From the NCBI GenBank assembly GCA_046723355.1, contig JBKOUJ010000142.1, forward strand, positions 1-26,159: a stretch of 26,159 nucleotides of DNA, in the 5' to 3' direction. The notes below the pieces were generated by a model, which saw nothing but the letters and a program-made list of their open reading frames with translations, searched no databases and had not been told where the DNA came from. Both the position numbers and the translations under genes were made by a program. The stretch comes from 13-2-20CM-68-14 sp046723355 (GTDB lineage: Bacteria; Actinomycetota; Thermoleophilia; Gaiellales; Gaiellaceae). Below, piece after piece: positions 12,970 to 20,585 of this stretch; the first letter of the stretch is position 1, and each line of letters starts with the position of its first letter.

Positions 12970-15360
12970 CTACGACGCGACCATGCGGCTCGAGTCGAGC
13001 GGGCGCAGCCTGCCGGTGCGCTCCTCTTCGGCGCCGGAAAAGCCGGGCTCGGCATCGACCAGTCCCAACTCGACGGCGTGCTCGATCGCCTCGCTGCGGC
13101 TGGAGACACCGAGCTTGCGGTAGACGGAGATCGCCTGAGTCTTGATCGTGTTGCGCGACACGAAGAGACGCTCACCGATCTCGCGGAAGGAGAGGTGGGT
13201 CGACAGCAGCGGCAGCAGGCGCAGCTCGGCCGCCGTCAGGCCCGAGCTGGCGCCGTTCCCGTTCGCCGGCATTGCGTCGATCTCTTCGGCGAGTGCATCG
13301 AGGGCGGCCGAGAGCACGCCGAGCTTTGGCTTCACCGCGAGAACGTCGCGCGCTTCCTCGAGCATCTGCCGCGCCGCGTCGTGGTCTCTGAGCGTCACAC
13401 ACGCGTGTCCGAGCTCGAGCCGTGCCTGGACGGCGAGCCACGGGAGCGCGTGGGTGAGGGTCGGCAGGACGTTTTGTGCGAGCGTCAGCTGTTTCCGCGC
13501 CTTCTCCCACAGGCCGTGCCGCAGCATCGCCCGCGCCGAGGCGGCGAGCGCGAGCGCGCTCGTCGAGTAGTCGGTCAGCTCAGTCTCGTCCAGGAGCTCG
13601 CACGCCTCGGCCGCTAGGGCTTCGGCCTCGTGGTAGTCGCCCCGGGCGGCGGCGAGCAGAGACCGTTCGCCGAGGGCGATCACCTGGGTCTCCGTCGAGC
13701 CGAGGCGCTCGGCCTCCAGCGCCGCCTCAGCGAGGAGGGGGTCGGCCTTCGCGTCGTTGCCGAGAAGGATCGCCGCAGCCCCTTCGACGAGGAGGGCCGA
13801 CGCACGCCATGTGGCACCCGAGCCAAGCTTCGCCACCGCCGCCTCGGCGTCCGCCAGCATCTTCGCGGGGCCGTTCGCACAGAGTGCGGAGCGCATGACA
13901 GAGATGCACGGGCGGACGGCGGCAATGCCTTTCCGGTGTCCGGCGGCCGCCCGTTCGGCCGCCGCCAGCCACCGCTCCGCCTCATCCGGTCGCCCTCGAA
14001 CCGCATGGATGCGAGAACCATTGACCGCGACTGCCGGGTATCGCTCGAGCCGATCGTCGTCGTCGAAGGGACGAAGCCACGTCTCGAGCAGCGCCGCGCG
14101 CCCGCTGTGGTGGACCTTCAGCGCGATGGAGCTGAGGATGCGGGCCGCTTCGTCGCTGTCGCCGGCTGCGTGCGCGTGCCCGAGCGCCGCCTCGGGGTCG
14201 TCGTGGGCCTCGTACCAGTCAGCCGCGCGCTGGTTCAGGACTCGGACGAGGTGCGGCTCCACGTCGGCCAGCTCGCGCCGAAGGAGGTCGCGGAAGAGCG
14301 GGTGGTAGCGATACCACCCGCGTTCGCGGTCGACCGGCACCAGGAAGAGGTTCGATCGCTCGACAGCGCCGAGCGCGACGGTCGAGTTGTCGCCCTCGAG
14401 CACTGCGTCGCAGAGCGCGCCGTTCATCTTCTCCAGCACCGAGGTCCGCCGCAGGAAGGCGCGCTCGTCCGGCCTGAGCCGCTCCAGGTACTCGGCCTCG
14501 ACGTAGTCCGCGAGGTAGCGGCCGTCGGCCTCGACGTGAGCTCCGTCGCCTTCGGCCCGGGAGGCCAGCGCCGTCAAGTAGATGCCGGCCGCCCACCCCT
14601 CCGAGAGCCGCAGGAGATCCAGAAGCTCGTCCTCCGCCAGTTCGACTCCACAACCTCTGAGCAGCATCTCGGTCTCCCGCCGGCTGAGCGCGAGCTCGTA
14701 CGCGCCGATCTCGAGCAGCGGCGCGCCGACGCGGAGCGACGCGACCGGCAATTTCGACTGCTTGCGGCCGGCGAGGGCGACCATGGACTTTGCCGGCACG
14801 TTCTCCATCAGGGCCGCGACGATCGCGATCGCCTCTTCGGACTCGAGCAGATCGATGTCGTCGAGCACCAGCACCAGCGGCGAGTCCCGCGATGACAGGT
14901 GGGTGATCAGCCTCGGGACGATCGAGTCCCAGACCGATGTCCGCGGCTTTGCAAGTGCCTCGAGAATGCCCGGCTCGACCGGATCGACCCGGTCGAGCGC
15001 CGCGGCGAGATGGCGGAGCAGAACGAGTGGGTCATTGTCGCGCTCGTCGATCGAGAGCCATGCGAAGGGCCGCGCGTCCTTGGCCGCCCACTGTGCGAGC
15101 AGGGTGGTCTTTCCGTAACCCGCGGGAGCTACGACGATCACGAGCGGGAAGGCGCCGCCGGCACGCAACCGGTTGACCAGCGCCGTCCGGGAGACGCTGT
15201 CCCTGCGGACCTGGGGAACCGTCACCTTCGACTCGATGACGTCGACCGCGGGCGGCGGTTCGCGTTCGACGAGCACGGCCTTTGCCCCGAGGTCACGAAG
15301 CGTGGCACTCGGCCGCGCACGGCCCGCGCCGAAGCTTCTCGACCGGTCTAGGACGACCAC
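12970..15360 (-). CDS. MalT-like (LAL-type) LuxR-family transcriptional regulator
   Basis: This 796-residue protein has the MalT architecture. The conserved opening is VIESKVTVPQ (41-50). A STAND-type ATPase follows, with Walker A APAGYGKTT (78-86) and Walker B LVLVLDDID (162-170). A long helical repeat region of TPR type spans about 400-690, and a C-terminal LuxR helix-turn-helix lies at about 707-766 (LTAAELRLLPLLSTHLSFRE onward). Such proteins bind ATP and an inducer, oligomerise and activate transcription; the inducer here is unknown. GTG 15360 is the longest start. GTG 15276 would remove a basic, non-conserved leader and still keep all domains, and may be the true start. No obvious target gene sits beside it, apart from the signalling cluster itself. 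Confidence 0.87.
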   Translation of the reverse strand: MVVLDRSRSFGAGRARPSATLRDLGAKAVLVEREPPPAVDVIESKVTVPQVRRDSVSRTALVNRLRAGGAFPLVIVVAPAGYGKTTLLAQWAAKDARPFAWLSIDERDNDPLVLLRHLAAALDRVDPVEPGILEALAKPRTSVWDSIVPRLITHLSSRDSPLVLVLDDIDLLESEEAIAIVAALMENVPAKSMVALAGRKQSKLPVASLRVGAPLLEIGAYELALSRRETEMLLRGCGVELAEDELLDLLRLSEGWAAGIYLTALASRAEGDGAHVEADGRYLADYVEAEYLERLRPDERAFLRRTSVLEKMNGALCDAVLEGDNSTVALGAVERSNLFLVPVDRERGWYRYHPLFRDLLRRELADVEPHLVRVLNQRAADWYEAHDDPEAALGHAHAAGDSDEAARILSSIALKVHHSGRAALLETWLRPFDDDDRLERYPAVAVNGSRIHAVRGRPDEAERWLAAAERAAAGHRKGIAAVRPCISVMRSALCANGPAKMLADAEAAVAKLGSGATWRASALLVEGAAAILLGNDAKADPLLAEAALEAERLGSTETQVIALGERSLLAAARGDYHEAEALAAEACELLDETELTDYSTSALALAASARAMLRHGLWEKARKQLTLAQNVLPTLTHALPWLAVQARLELGHACVTLRDHDAARQMLEEARDVLAVKPKLGVLSAALDALAEEIDAMPANGNGASSGLTAAELRLLPLLSTHLSFREIGERLFVSRNTIKTQAISVYRKLGVSSRSEAIEHAVELGLVDAEPGFSGAEEERTGRLRPLDSSRMVAS

Positions 15361-15554
15361 GCTCGGCCCCGGGCGCGATGTGCGGGCGCGGACAGACCGT
15401 CGAGCGGATCAATCGAGCTGAGAGGTATCCCGGCCTCCCTTCGGTTGAGCCCCGCGGGGCTGCTCTCCCGCGACAAGTATCGCGCTCGGGCATCGCCGCG
15501 GAAAGGGGTGGAAACACCACAATTCTTGGCGGTGCCGGCACCACCGGCCCGCTG
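15361..15554. other. Intergenic region with three short palindromes
   Basis: This region lies downstream of the response regulator and upstream of the MalT-like gene, both on -. It holds AGCCCCGCGGGGCT (15448-15461, perfect 14-nt palindrome), GGTGCCGGCACC (15531-15542, perfect 12-nt palindrome) and GGTG-GAAA-CACC (15507-15518, 4-bp stem with a tetraloop). CCCGCT-GTC-AGCGGG (15548-15562) spans the response regulator stop. None has a T-run, so a classical intrinsic terminator is not supported. The MalT-like promoter and a possible operator probably lie here. Confidence 0.5.
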
Positions 15555-16244
15555 TCAGCGGGACGACGAGCTACGGGCTGCCTCGACGTTCACGAGCTCC
15601 TCGCGAACCGCCCAGAGCGCCAGCTGCGTGCGCGACGTGAGGCCGAGCTTGCGGAGGATGTTCGAGACGTGCGTGCGGGCCGTCCGCTCGCCGATCCCGA
15701 GTTGCAGCGCGATCTCCTTGTTCGCCTTGCCCTCGCCGACGAGGGCGACGACGTCGAGCTCACGCGCGGTGAGCTCTCCGGAAATTGCCCGCGGGTCCTG
15801 GAGCGTGGACATCAGCCGCCGGGCCACCGCCGGGTCGAGCTGAAGCTCGCCGCGGTGGGCCGCGCGGATCGCCGCCGCAACCTCGTCGGCGTCGGCGTCC
15901 TTGAGGAGGTATCCCGATGCACCGGCCTCGAGCGCGCGCTGCACGCGGTCCGGCTCGCCGAACGAGGTGAGCGCCACGACTTCCACGTCGTCGTAGCGGG
16001 CCCGAACCATGCGCGTCGACTCGATTCCGTCGACCGGCCTCATCTGCAGGTCCATCAGGACCACGTCGGGGCGGACACCCTCCGAGTCGAGCCGCGCGAG
16101 GAGGTCGAGCGCCTCCGCTCCACCCTCGGCGGAACCTACGACCTCGAGGTCGCTCTCGCCCTCGAGGAAGGCGAGCAGCCCGCTACGCACGACGGCGTGG
16201 TCGTCGACGACGAGGACGCGGATCCTTTCGCCGTCAGGTCCCAT
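15555..16244 (-). CDS. NarL/LuxR-family response regulator
   Basis: This 229-residue protein is a standard two-domain regulator. The receiver domain (about 8-125) has acidic residues in VLVVDDHAVVR (D14, D15), the phosphorylation site D65 (VVLMDLQM), T93 (ALTSF) and K115 (YLLKDAD). The LuxR-type helix-turn-helix (about 157-210) includes ELTARELDVVALVGEGKANK and the recognition helix RTARTHVSNILRKL. It starts 11 nt inside the end of the MASE1 kinase gene, with GAGG 9 nt upstream of the ATG. That makes it the cognate partner with near certainty and implies coupled translation. The sequence most resembles LiaR/DegU-type regulators. The serine-rich C-terminal tail is not part of the fold. Confidence 0.92.
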   Translation of the reverse strand: MGPDGERIRVLVVDDHAVVRSGLLAFLEGESDLEVVGSAEGGAEALDLLARLDSEGVRPDVVLMDLQMRPVDGIESTRMVRARYDDVEVVALTSFGEPDRVQRALEAGASGYLLKDADADEVAAAIRAAHRGELQLDPAVARRLMSTLQDPRAISGELTARELDVVALVGEGKANKEIALQLGIGERTARTHVSNILRKLGLTSRTQLALWAVREELVNVEAARSSSSR

Positions 16245-17820
16245 TGCTGCGGACCTCGATCCGGACGACCGTCCCCCCTCCGGCCTCGCTCTCGATCGTC
16301 AGGTCGCCGTCGATCGCGGCCGCGCGTCCGCGCATCGACTCCATCCCGAAGTGCCCGGGACGGCGGGCCGTCGCGTCGAAACCGCAGCCGTCGTCGGAGA
16401 TCTCGACCAAGACGCTCTCCGGGCGGTCTTCGATCCGGACGATCGCCGATTTCGCGTGCGCGTGCTTGACGACGTTGGCGAGAGCCTCCCGGCCGATCGC
16501 GAACAGCTCTTCCTCCGTCCGAGGCTGAATCGGCAGCCGGGACTGGGGGCCCTTCACGCTGACTCGCAAGCCCGTCGTCGAGCGGATGCTCGAAGCGTGG
16601 GCGGCGAAGGCCGACATGAGCCCCGCCTCCACGGCGTCGCGGCGGAGCTGGAAGATGAGCGCGCGCATCTCGGTCTGCGCCGCCTTCGTCAGCTCGCCGA
16701 TCGCGCTCAGCGACTGCCGGAGCTCGGACGAGGAGCCCGCGCCGTCGTGCTCGAGCGCCCTCTCCGCCGTCCGCGTGTGCAGCGCGGTCGAGAACAAGGC
16801 CTGCGAGACCGAGTCATGGAGATCGCGCGCGATCCGATGCCGCTCCTCCATCGCCCGTTCGCCTTCTCTGCGCCGCGCCTCGGCGAGCGCGCGGGAAGAC
16901 GCCGTCCGTTCGGATACGAGCGCGCTCAGGAAGAGCGTGGTCACGGCGGTGACGACGATGTAGACCTGCGTCGCGAGCGTCCTGTGGTCGATCGGCTGAC
17001 TGAAGAAGGGCCCGCTCTGGTGGGCGGTGGCGGCGATCGTCACGAGCGCGGTGATCGAGATCGACAGCGTCGTGCCTGCGGGGCCGAAACGGAATGCGGC
17101 CCAGATCAGAGCGGGGAAGATCACGTACGTCACCGGGCCGTTGATCGACATCGCAACCGATGCGAGCGCGGTGACGGTCGCAATCAGAAGCGCTCCTTCC
17201 CAGGTGCGGATGCGCCGCCACGCCTCGGCGGGGCGCGAAGCCCAGACAATGATCAGCGGCACGACGACCAGCCCGCCGGCCGTGTCGCCCAGCCACCACG
17301 TCCGCCAGAACTTCGGGACGTCGGGTCCCGTGATCACGCCGCCGGCGAGCATCGACACTGTTCCGACAGTGGCGCTGATCGCCGTCGCGATCCCAACCGC
17401 GAGAATCATTCCGCTGACGTGCTCGGAGCGGCCGAACGTGGCGCGCGACCCGATCAGTCGCCGGAGGAGCACCGAACCGACGATGACCTCGGCCATGTTG
17501 CCCGTCTGCTGTCCGACCAGGCTCCCAAACGGCAGGGAATGGAGGAGCTCGCCGTTGACGGCGAGCTCGGCGAGGAAGACGCCCGGCCAAAGGCTCGGAC
17601 CCCAGAGGTAGAGCGCCGCGATGCCCACGCCCGCCGGCGGCCAGACAGCGGAGACCGAAGCTGTGTACTGGAGAGCCTGCCCGGCCTTCGCCGAGCCGTA
17701 GTAGGCGGCCGCGAGGACCAGAATCTTTGACGCGTATCGGCCGCGAGGGGAGCGCAGCGCGGAACCGACAGTCCACCGTACCGTGGGTTGCGTGACCGAA
17801 ATCTCTGCCGGGGTCGCCGT
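16234..17820 (-). CDS. MASE1-domain sensor histidine kinase (HisKA_3), start codon uncertain
   Basis: The frame is open from a TGA at 17845-17847 to its stop at 16234 but has no ATG, GTG or TTG before GTG 17628. That GTG is too late: coding-like MASE1 sequence continues upstream (ILVLAAAYYGSAKAGQALQY and SAVWPPAGVGIAAL), so the true start is further 5'. The coordinate given is an ACG at 17820 behind AAAGGAG; ATT at 17802 is another option. The MASE1 region, a multi-helix sensor module of unknown ligand, spans roughly the first 300 residues. A HisKA_3 dimerisation domain follows, with the phospho-histidine in RIARDLHDSVSQ (codon near 16816-16818). The HATPase domain has EALANVVKHAH (N-box), SDDGCGFD and GHFGMESMRGRA. 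It overlaps the response regulator by 11 nt. Confidence 0.85.
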   Translation of the reverse strand, partial: TATPAEISVTQPTVRWTVGSALRSPRGRYASKILVLAAAYYGSAKAGQALQYTASVSAVWPPAGVGIAALYLWGPSLWPGVFLAELAVNGELLHSLPFGSLVGQQTGNMAEVIVGSVLLRRLIGSRATFGRSEHVSGMILAVGIATAISATVGTVSMLAGGVITGPDVPKFWRTWWLGDTAGGLVVVPLIIVWASRPAEAWRRIRTWEGALLIATVTALASVAMSINGPVTYVIFPALIWAAFRFGPAGTTLSISITALVTIAATAHQSGPFFSQPIDHRTLATQVYIVVTAVTTLFLSALVSERTASSRALAEARRREGERAMEERHRIARDLHDSVSQALFSTALHTRTAERALEHDGAGSSSELRQSLSAIGELTKAAQTEMRALIFQLRRDAVEAGLMSAFAAHASSIRSTTGLRVSVKGPQSRLPIQPRTEEELFAIGREALANVVKHAHAKSAIVRIEDRPESVLVEISDDGCGFDATARRPGHFGMESMRGRAAAIDGDLTIESEAGGGTVVRIEVRSNGT

Positions 17821-17824
17821 AGGG

Positions 17825-17836
17825 CTCCTTTCGGAG
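17825..17836 (-). promoter_or_regulatory. Shine-Dalgarno inside a small hairpin upstream of the MASE1 kinase
   Basis: Read on the - strand this is CTCC-GAAA-GGAG, a 4-bp stem with a GNRA-type tetraloop. Its 3' arm is part of AAAGGAG (17825-17831), the best ribosome-binding sequence in front of the kinase. The stem could limit ribosome access, but four base pairs is weak and the effect is inferred. Confidence 0.4.
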
Positions 17837-17881
17837 GTACAGCCTCACGTTAACCCGATTTACGAGCCTGCGCCAAATGAC

Positions 17882-17909
17882 GTAGGCGGCCCCGTACGAA
17901 TGGCCCTAC
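17882..17909. promoter_or_regulatory. Symmetric dyad in the divergent kinase intergenic region
   Basis: GTAGG (17882-17886) and CCTAC (17905-17909) are exact inverted copies placed symmetrically around the perfect palindrome CGTACG (17893-17898); all three share one centre. A further GTAGG occurs at 17819-17823 near the kinase start. The position between two divergent two-component operons fits a response-regulator operator. No binding evidence exists. Confidence 0.4.
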
Positions 17910-18037
17910 CGCTGTGGAGATCGGGCCGTGCATCCTTTGAGGTGCACCCGGAAGGGAGGCGCAGCGTTGCGTGACAACCCAGAGCAGCTGCGGCTGCCGG
18001 CGGCCAGGTTCGTCGGCCGCTTCGTCGGGGGGTAGAG

Positions 18038-19876
18038 ATGGCGACGACCGCAGCCCCTGTCTCGGCTCGGACGGCGGGAGCGTTGCGTGCTTACGCCGTC
18101 GCCGGCCTGCTGGTCGCGGGCGCCGTGGCGTCGACCGCGACGATCTGGTTCGTCGTTCGAAGCCCGATCGTCGTCAATGCCGACTGGATCGGGATCGTCC
18201 GCGGGGTGCTGGTCGCCGCCTGGGTCGGCGCCGGCACGTACATGTGGTGGCGACGGGCCGAGAGCGGGCTGGGGCTGCTGGTCGCCGGCGTTGCGCTCCT
18301 GTACGCGGGGACCTCCCTGATGGCGTCCGAGGACGACGTCGCGCACACGATCGGCAGGGTCGTGCTCGCCGCGTTCGTCGTCTGCTTCGCCTACCTCTAC
18401 CTCTGCTTCCCCGGCGATCGCCTCGTCGCTGCGCGCGACCGGTGGTCGATCGGTGCGTTCGCCGTCGCTACGGTCGTGCTCTGGCCGCTGGTGCTCGCCT
18501 TCTCGGCTGAGCTCCCGTCCGGGGGCGCACTCAACGAGTGCGGAAGCCGCTGCCCGGCGAACGCCTTTCAGGTTGTCGGCATCCCCAAAGCCGCAGAAGA
18601 CCTGCTGAACGGCGCGGTCGGCGTTGTCACCGGCCTCGGCCTCGGCGGAATCGCGATCGTTCTCGTGCTGAAGGCCCGTTCGCCCGGCCGCCTACGCCGC
18701 CGCGCGGTCGAGCCGGTGCTGTGCGCCTTCGGTCTCATGGTCGCCGCCTATGTCATCAACGTCGCTGCGAGCCCGACGGGCTGGAAATTGGCCATCACCC
18801 AGGCCGCCGCCGCGGCCGGCGCTTTCCTCACCCCTGCCGCGATGCTGGTCGGACAGGGACGGGCGCAGTCGTACGCGGCGTCCGCACTCGGCCGGTTGGT
18901 CGTTCGGGGCCGCGCCGAACGCCTGACACCGGCCCAGATGCAGGAATGGCTGCGCGACGCGCTCGGCGACCCAACCCTCGAGGTCGCGCTCTGGGACAGG
19001 ATCCGCTTCCGGTTCGTCGACACCGATGGGGAAGCCGCCGATGTCCTGAGCGCCCCGCCGGGGCGCGCGACCGCGACGGTGACCCAAGACGGCAGGCCGG
19101 TCGCCGTGCTCATGTACAGCGCCTCGCTGCAGGAGTCAGCCGACGTCGTCGACGGGCTCGCCGAGACCGCGGTGGTGCTGCTCGAGAACGCCCGGCTCGT
19201 CGACGAGCTGCGCGACTCCCGCGCCCGGCTCGTTGCGAGTGCCGATCATGAGCGCCACCGGCTCGAGCGGGATCTTCACGACGGGGCGCAGCAGCGTCTC
19301 TTCCTGCTTCAGGTAAAGCTCGCGCGCCTTCGCGAAGAGGTCGGCGACGCCGCGGTCGCCGCGAGGATCGACGAGATCGAGGAGGACGCCGGCGCAGCCC
19401 TCGAGGAGCTGCGCGTCCTTGCGCACGGGATCTACCCGACCGTCCTCGTCGAACGTGGCGTGCCGGAGGCCCTGCGCGCCTTCGCAATCGATGCGCCTCT
19501 TCCAGTCGAAGTGACCGACCACTGGATCGGCCGTTGCTCGCCCACGGTCGAGGCGGCTCTCTATTTCTGCGCCCTTGAGGCGATCCAGAACGCCGCCAAG
19601 CACGCGGGGGCGGGCGCGCGGGTGAGCATCGACCTCGATCGCGACGGCGACCGCATCGACCTGAGCATTGCGGACGACGGCGTCGGGTTCCACGCAGGCG
19701 GGGGCTCCGACGGGATCGGCCTCGTGACGATGCGCGACCGGATTGGCGCCGTGGGCGGAGAGCTGGAGGTCGCCTCGGAGCCGGGGGCGGGCGTGACCGT
19801 CCACGTCATCGTCCCCAACGCGCCCGAGCTCTCGCCGGACGTCGTCGCCCATTCGTCCGAATGGCAATCCGAGTAG
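18038..19876 (+). CDS. Sensor histidine kinase (HisKA_3) with polytopic membrane N-terminus
   Basis: This 612-residue kinase starts at ATG 18038 with a GGGGGG stretch 5 nt upstream. Residues 1-275 contain about eight hydrophobic segments. Between them is a short loop with C168 and C172 (ECGSRC), which may be extracytoplasmic and could form a disulfide or bind metal. A region at about 280-385 resembles a degenerate GAF-like linker. The HisKA_3 domain has its histidine at H414 (RLERDLHDGAQQRL). The HATPase domain has N518 (EAIQNAAKHA), DDGVGF (547-551 region) and GIGLVTMRDR. The stimulus is unknown. The last 16 nt overlap the response regulator gene. It diverges from the MASE1 kinase operon. 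Confidence 0.92.
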   Translation: MATTAAPVSARTAGALRAYAVAGLLVAGAVASTATIWFVVRSPIVVNADWIGIVRGVLVAAWVGAGTYMWWRRAESGLGLLVAGVALLYAGTSLMASEDDVAHTIGRVVLAAFVVCFAYLYLCFPGDRLVAARDRWSIGAFAVATVVLWPLVLAFSAELPSGGALNECGSRCPANAFQVVGIPKAAEDLLNGAVGVVTGLGLGGIAIVLVLKARSPGRLRRRAVEPVLCAFGLMVAAYVINVAASPTGWKLAITQAAAAAGAFLTPAAMLVGQGRAQSYAASALGRLVVRGRAERLTPAQMQEWLRDALGDPTLEVALWDRIRFRFVDTDGEAADVLSAPPGRATATVTQDGRPVAVLMYSASLQESADVVDGLAETAVVLLENARLVDELRDSRARLVASADHERHRLERDLHDGAQQRLFLLQVKLARLREEVGDAAVAARIDEIEEDAGAALEELRVLAHGIYPTVLVERGVPEALRAFAIDAPLPVEVTDHWIGRCSPTVEAALYFCALEAIQNAAKHAGAGARVSIDLDRDGDRIDLSIADDGVGFHAGGGSDGIGLVTMRDRIGAVGGELEVASEPGAGVTVHVIVPNAPELSPDVVAHSSEWQSE

Positions 19877-20523
19877 TCGTCGGCGAAGACAGCTTTCTCG
19901 TTCGGGAGGGCATCGCCAATGTGCTGGGCGGTCTCGACGGGATCGAGCTCGTCGAGACGGCTGCCGACCTCGACGAGCTGCGAGCCTCGGTCGAGCGGAC
20001 CGTTCCGGACGTCGTCGTGACGGACATCCGGATGCCGCCGACGGGTAGCGACGAGGGAATCCGGTTCGCGGACGAGCTTCGCTCCTCCCACCCGGAGATC
20101 GGGGTCGTGATCCTGAGCGTTCACGCCGAGCCGCGCTACGCCGCGGCCCTGCTCGAGGGCGGCTCGGACCGCCGCGCGTACTTGCTCAAGGAACGGCTGA
20201 TGGACGGGGCGGAGCTCAGCAGGGCTCTGCACGCCGTCGCCGCGGGCCGTTCGGTCATCGATCCCGAAGTCGTCGAAAAGCTCGTGGCCGCCCACGAGCG
20301 AAGGGCGTCGCGGCTCGACGCGCTCACCCCCCGTGAGTTCGAGATCCTCGGCCTGATCGCACAGGGGCGCAGCAACCGCTGGATCGCGGAGAACCTGACG
20401 ATCACGAAGCGCGCGGTGGAGCGGCACATCAACGCGATCTTCCTCAAGCTCGACCTCGGCGAGCCGGAGGACGTGAACCGCCGAGTGCGGGCGGCGCTGC
20501 TCTACCTGAGCGGCAGTTCCTGA
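19861..20523 (+). CDS. NarL/LuxR-family response regulator
   Basis: This 220-residue regulator has a receiver domain with E9-D10 (VVGEDSFLVREG), phospho-acceptor D55 (VVVTDIRMPP), S86 (ILSVHAEP) and K110 (YLLKERL). The segment PTGSDEGIRFA after the acceptor is a variant common in actinobacterial regulators. The LuxR-type helix-turn-helix spans about 153-200 (LTPREFEILGLIAQGRSNRW and RAVERHINAIFLKL). It starts inside the kinase gene with a 16-nt overlap and no Shine-Dalgarno of its own, so translation is probably coupled. The kinase at 18038 is therefore its partner. It is clearly different in sequence from the regulator at 15555-16244, so the two systems are not a recent duplication. Confidence 0.93.
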   Translation: MAIRVVVGEDSFLVREGIANVLGGLDGIELVETAADLDELRASVERTVPDVVVTDIRMPPTGSDEGIRFADELRSSHPEIGVVILSVHAEPRYAAALLEGGSDRRAYLLKERLMDGAELSRALHAVAAGRSVIDPEVVEKLVAAHERRASRLDALTPREFEILGLIAQGRSNRWIAENLTITKRAVERHINAIFLKLDLGEPEDVNRRVRAALLYLSGSS

Positions 20524-20539
20524 CTCGACTTTCACCCGT

Positions 20540-20568
20540 TTCGGACGATGGAACCCGGACGCTATAGC
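20540..20568 (+). promoter_or_regulatory. Weak candidate promoter for the six-TM protein gene
   Basis: TATAGC at 20563-20568 (within the palindrome GCTATAGC) resembles a -10 box. TTCGGA at 20540-20545 is 17 nt upstream and matches only half of a -35 consensus. Transcription would begin roughly 10 nt before GTG 20586, leaving almost no leader; no Shine-Dalgarno is visible there either. Confidence 0.3.
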
Positions 20569-20585
20569 GGTTTTCTCGTGATGTC

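Noticed and set aside
15448..15461. The AGCCCCGCGGGGCT palindrome as an intrinsic terminator
   Set aside because: It has no loop and no T-run on either strand.
17783..17974. A 63-residue + strand frame in the divergent kinase intergenic region
   Set aside because: It has no ribosome-binding site or recognisable features, and it overlaps the kinase leader and the dyad.
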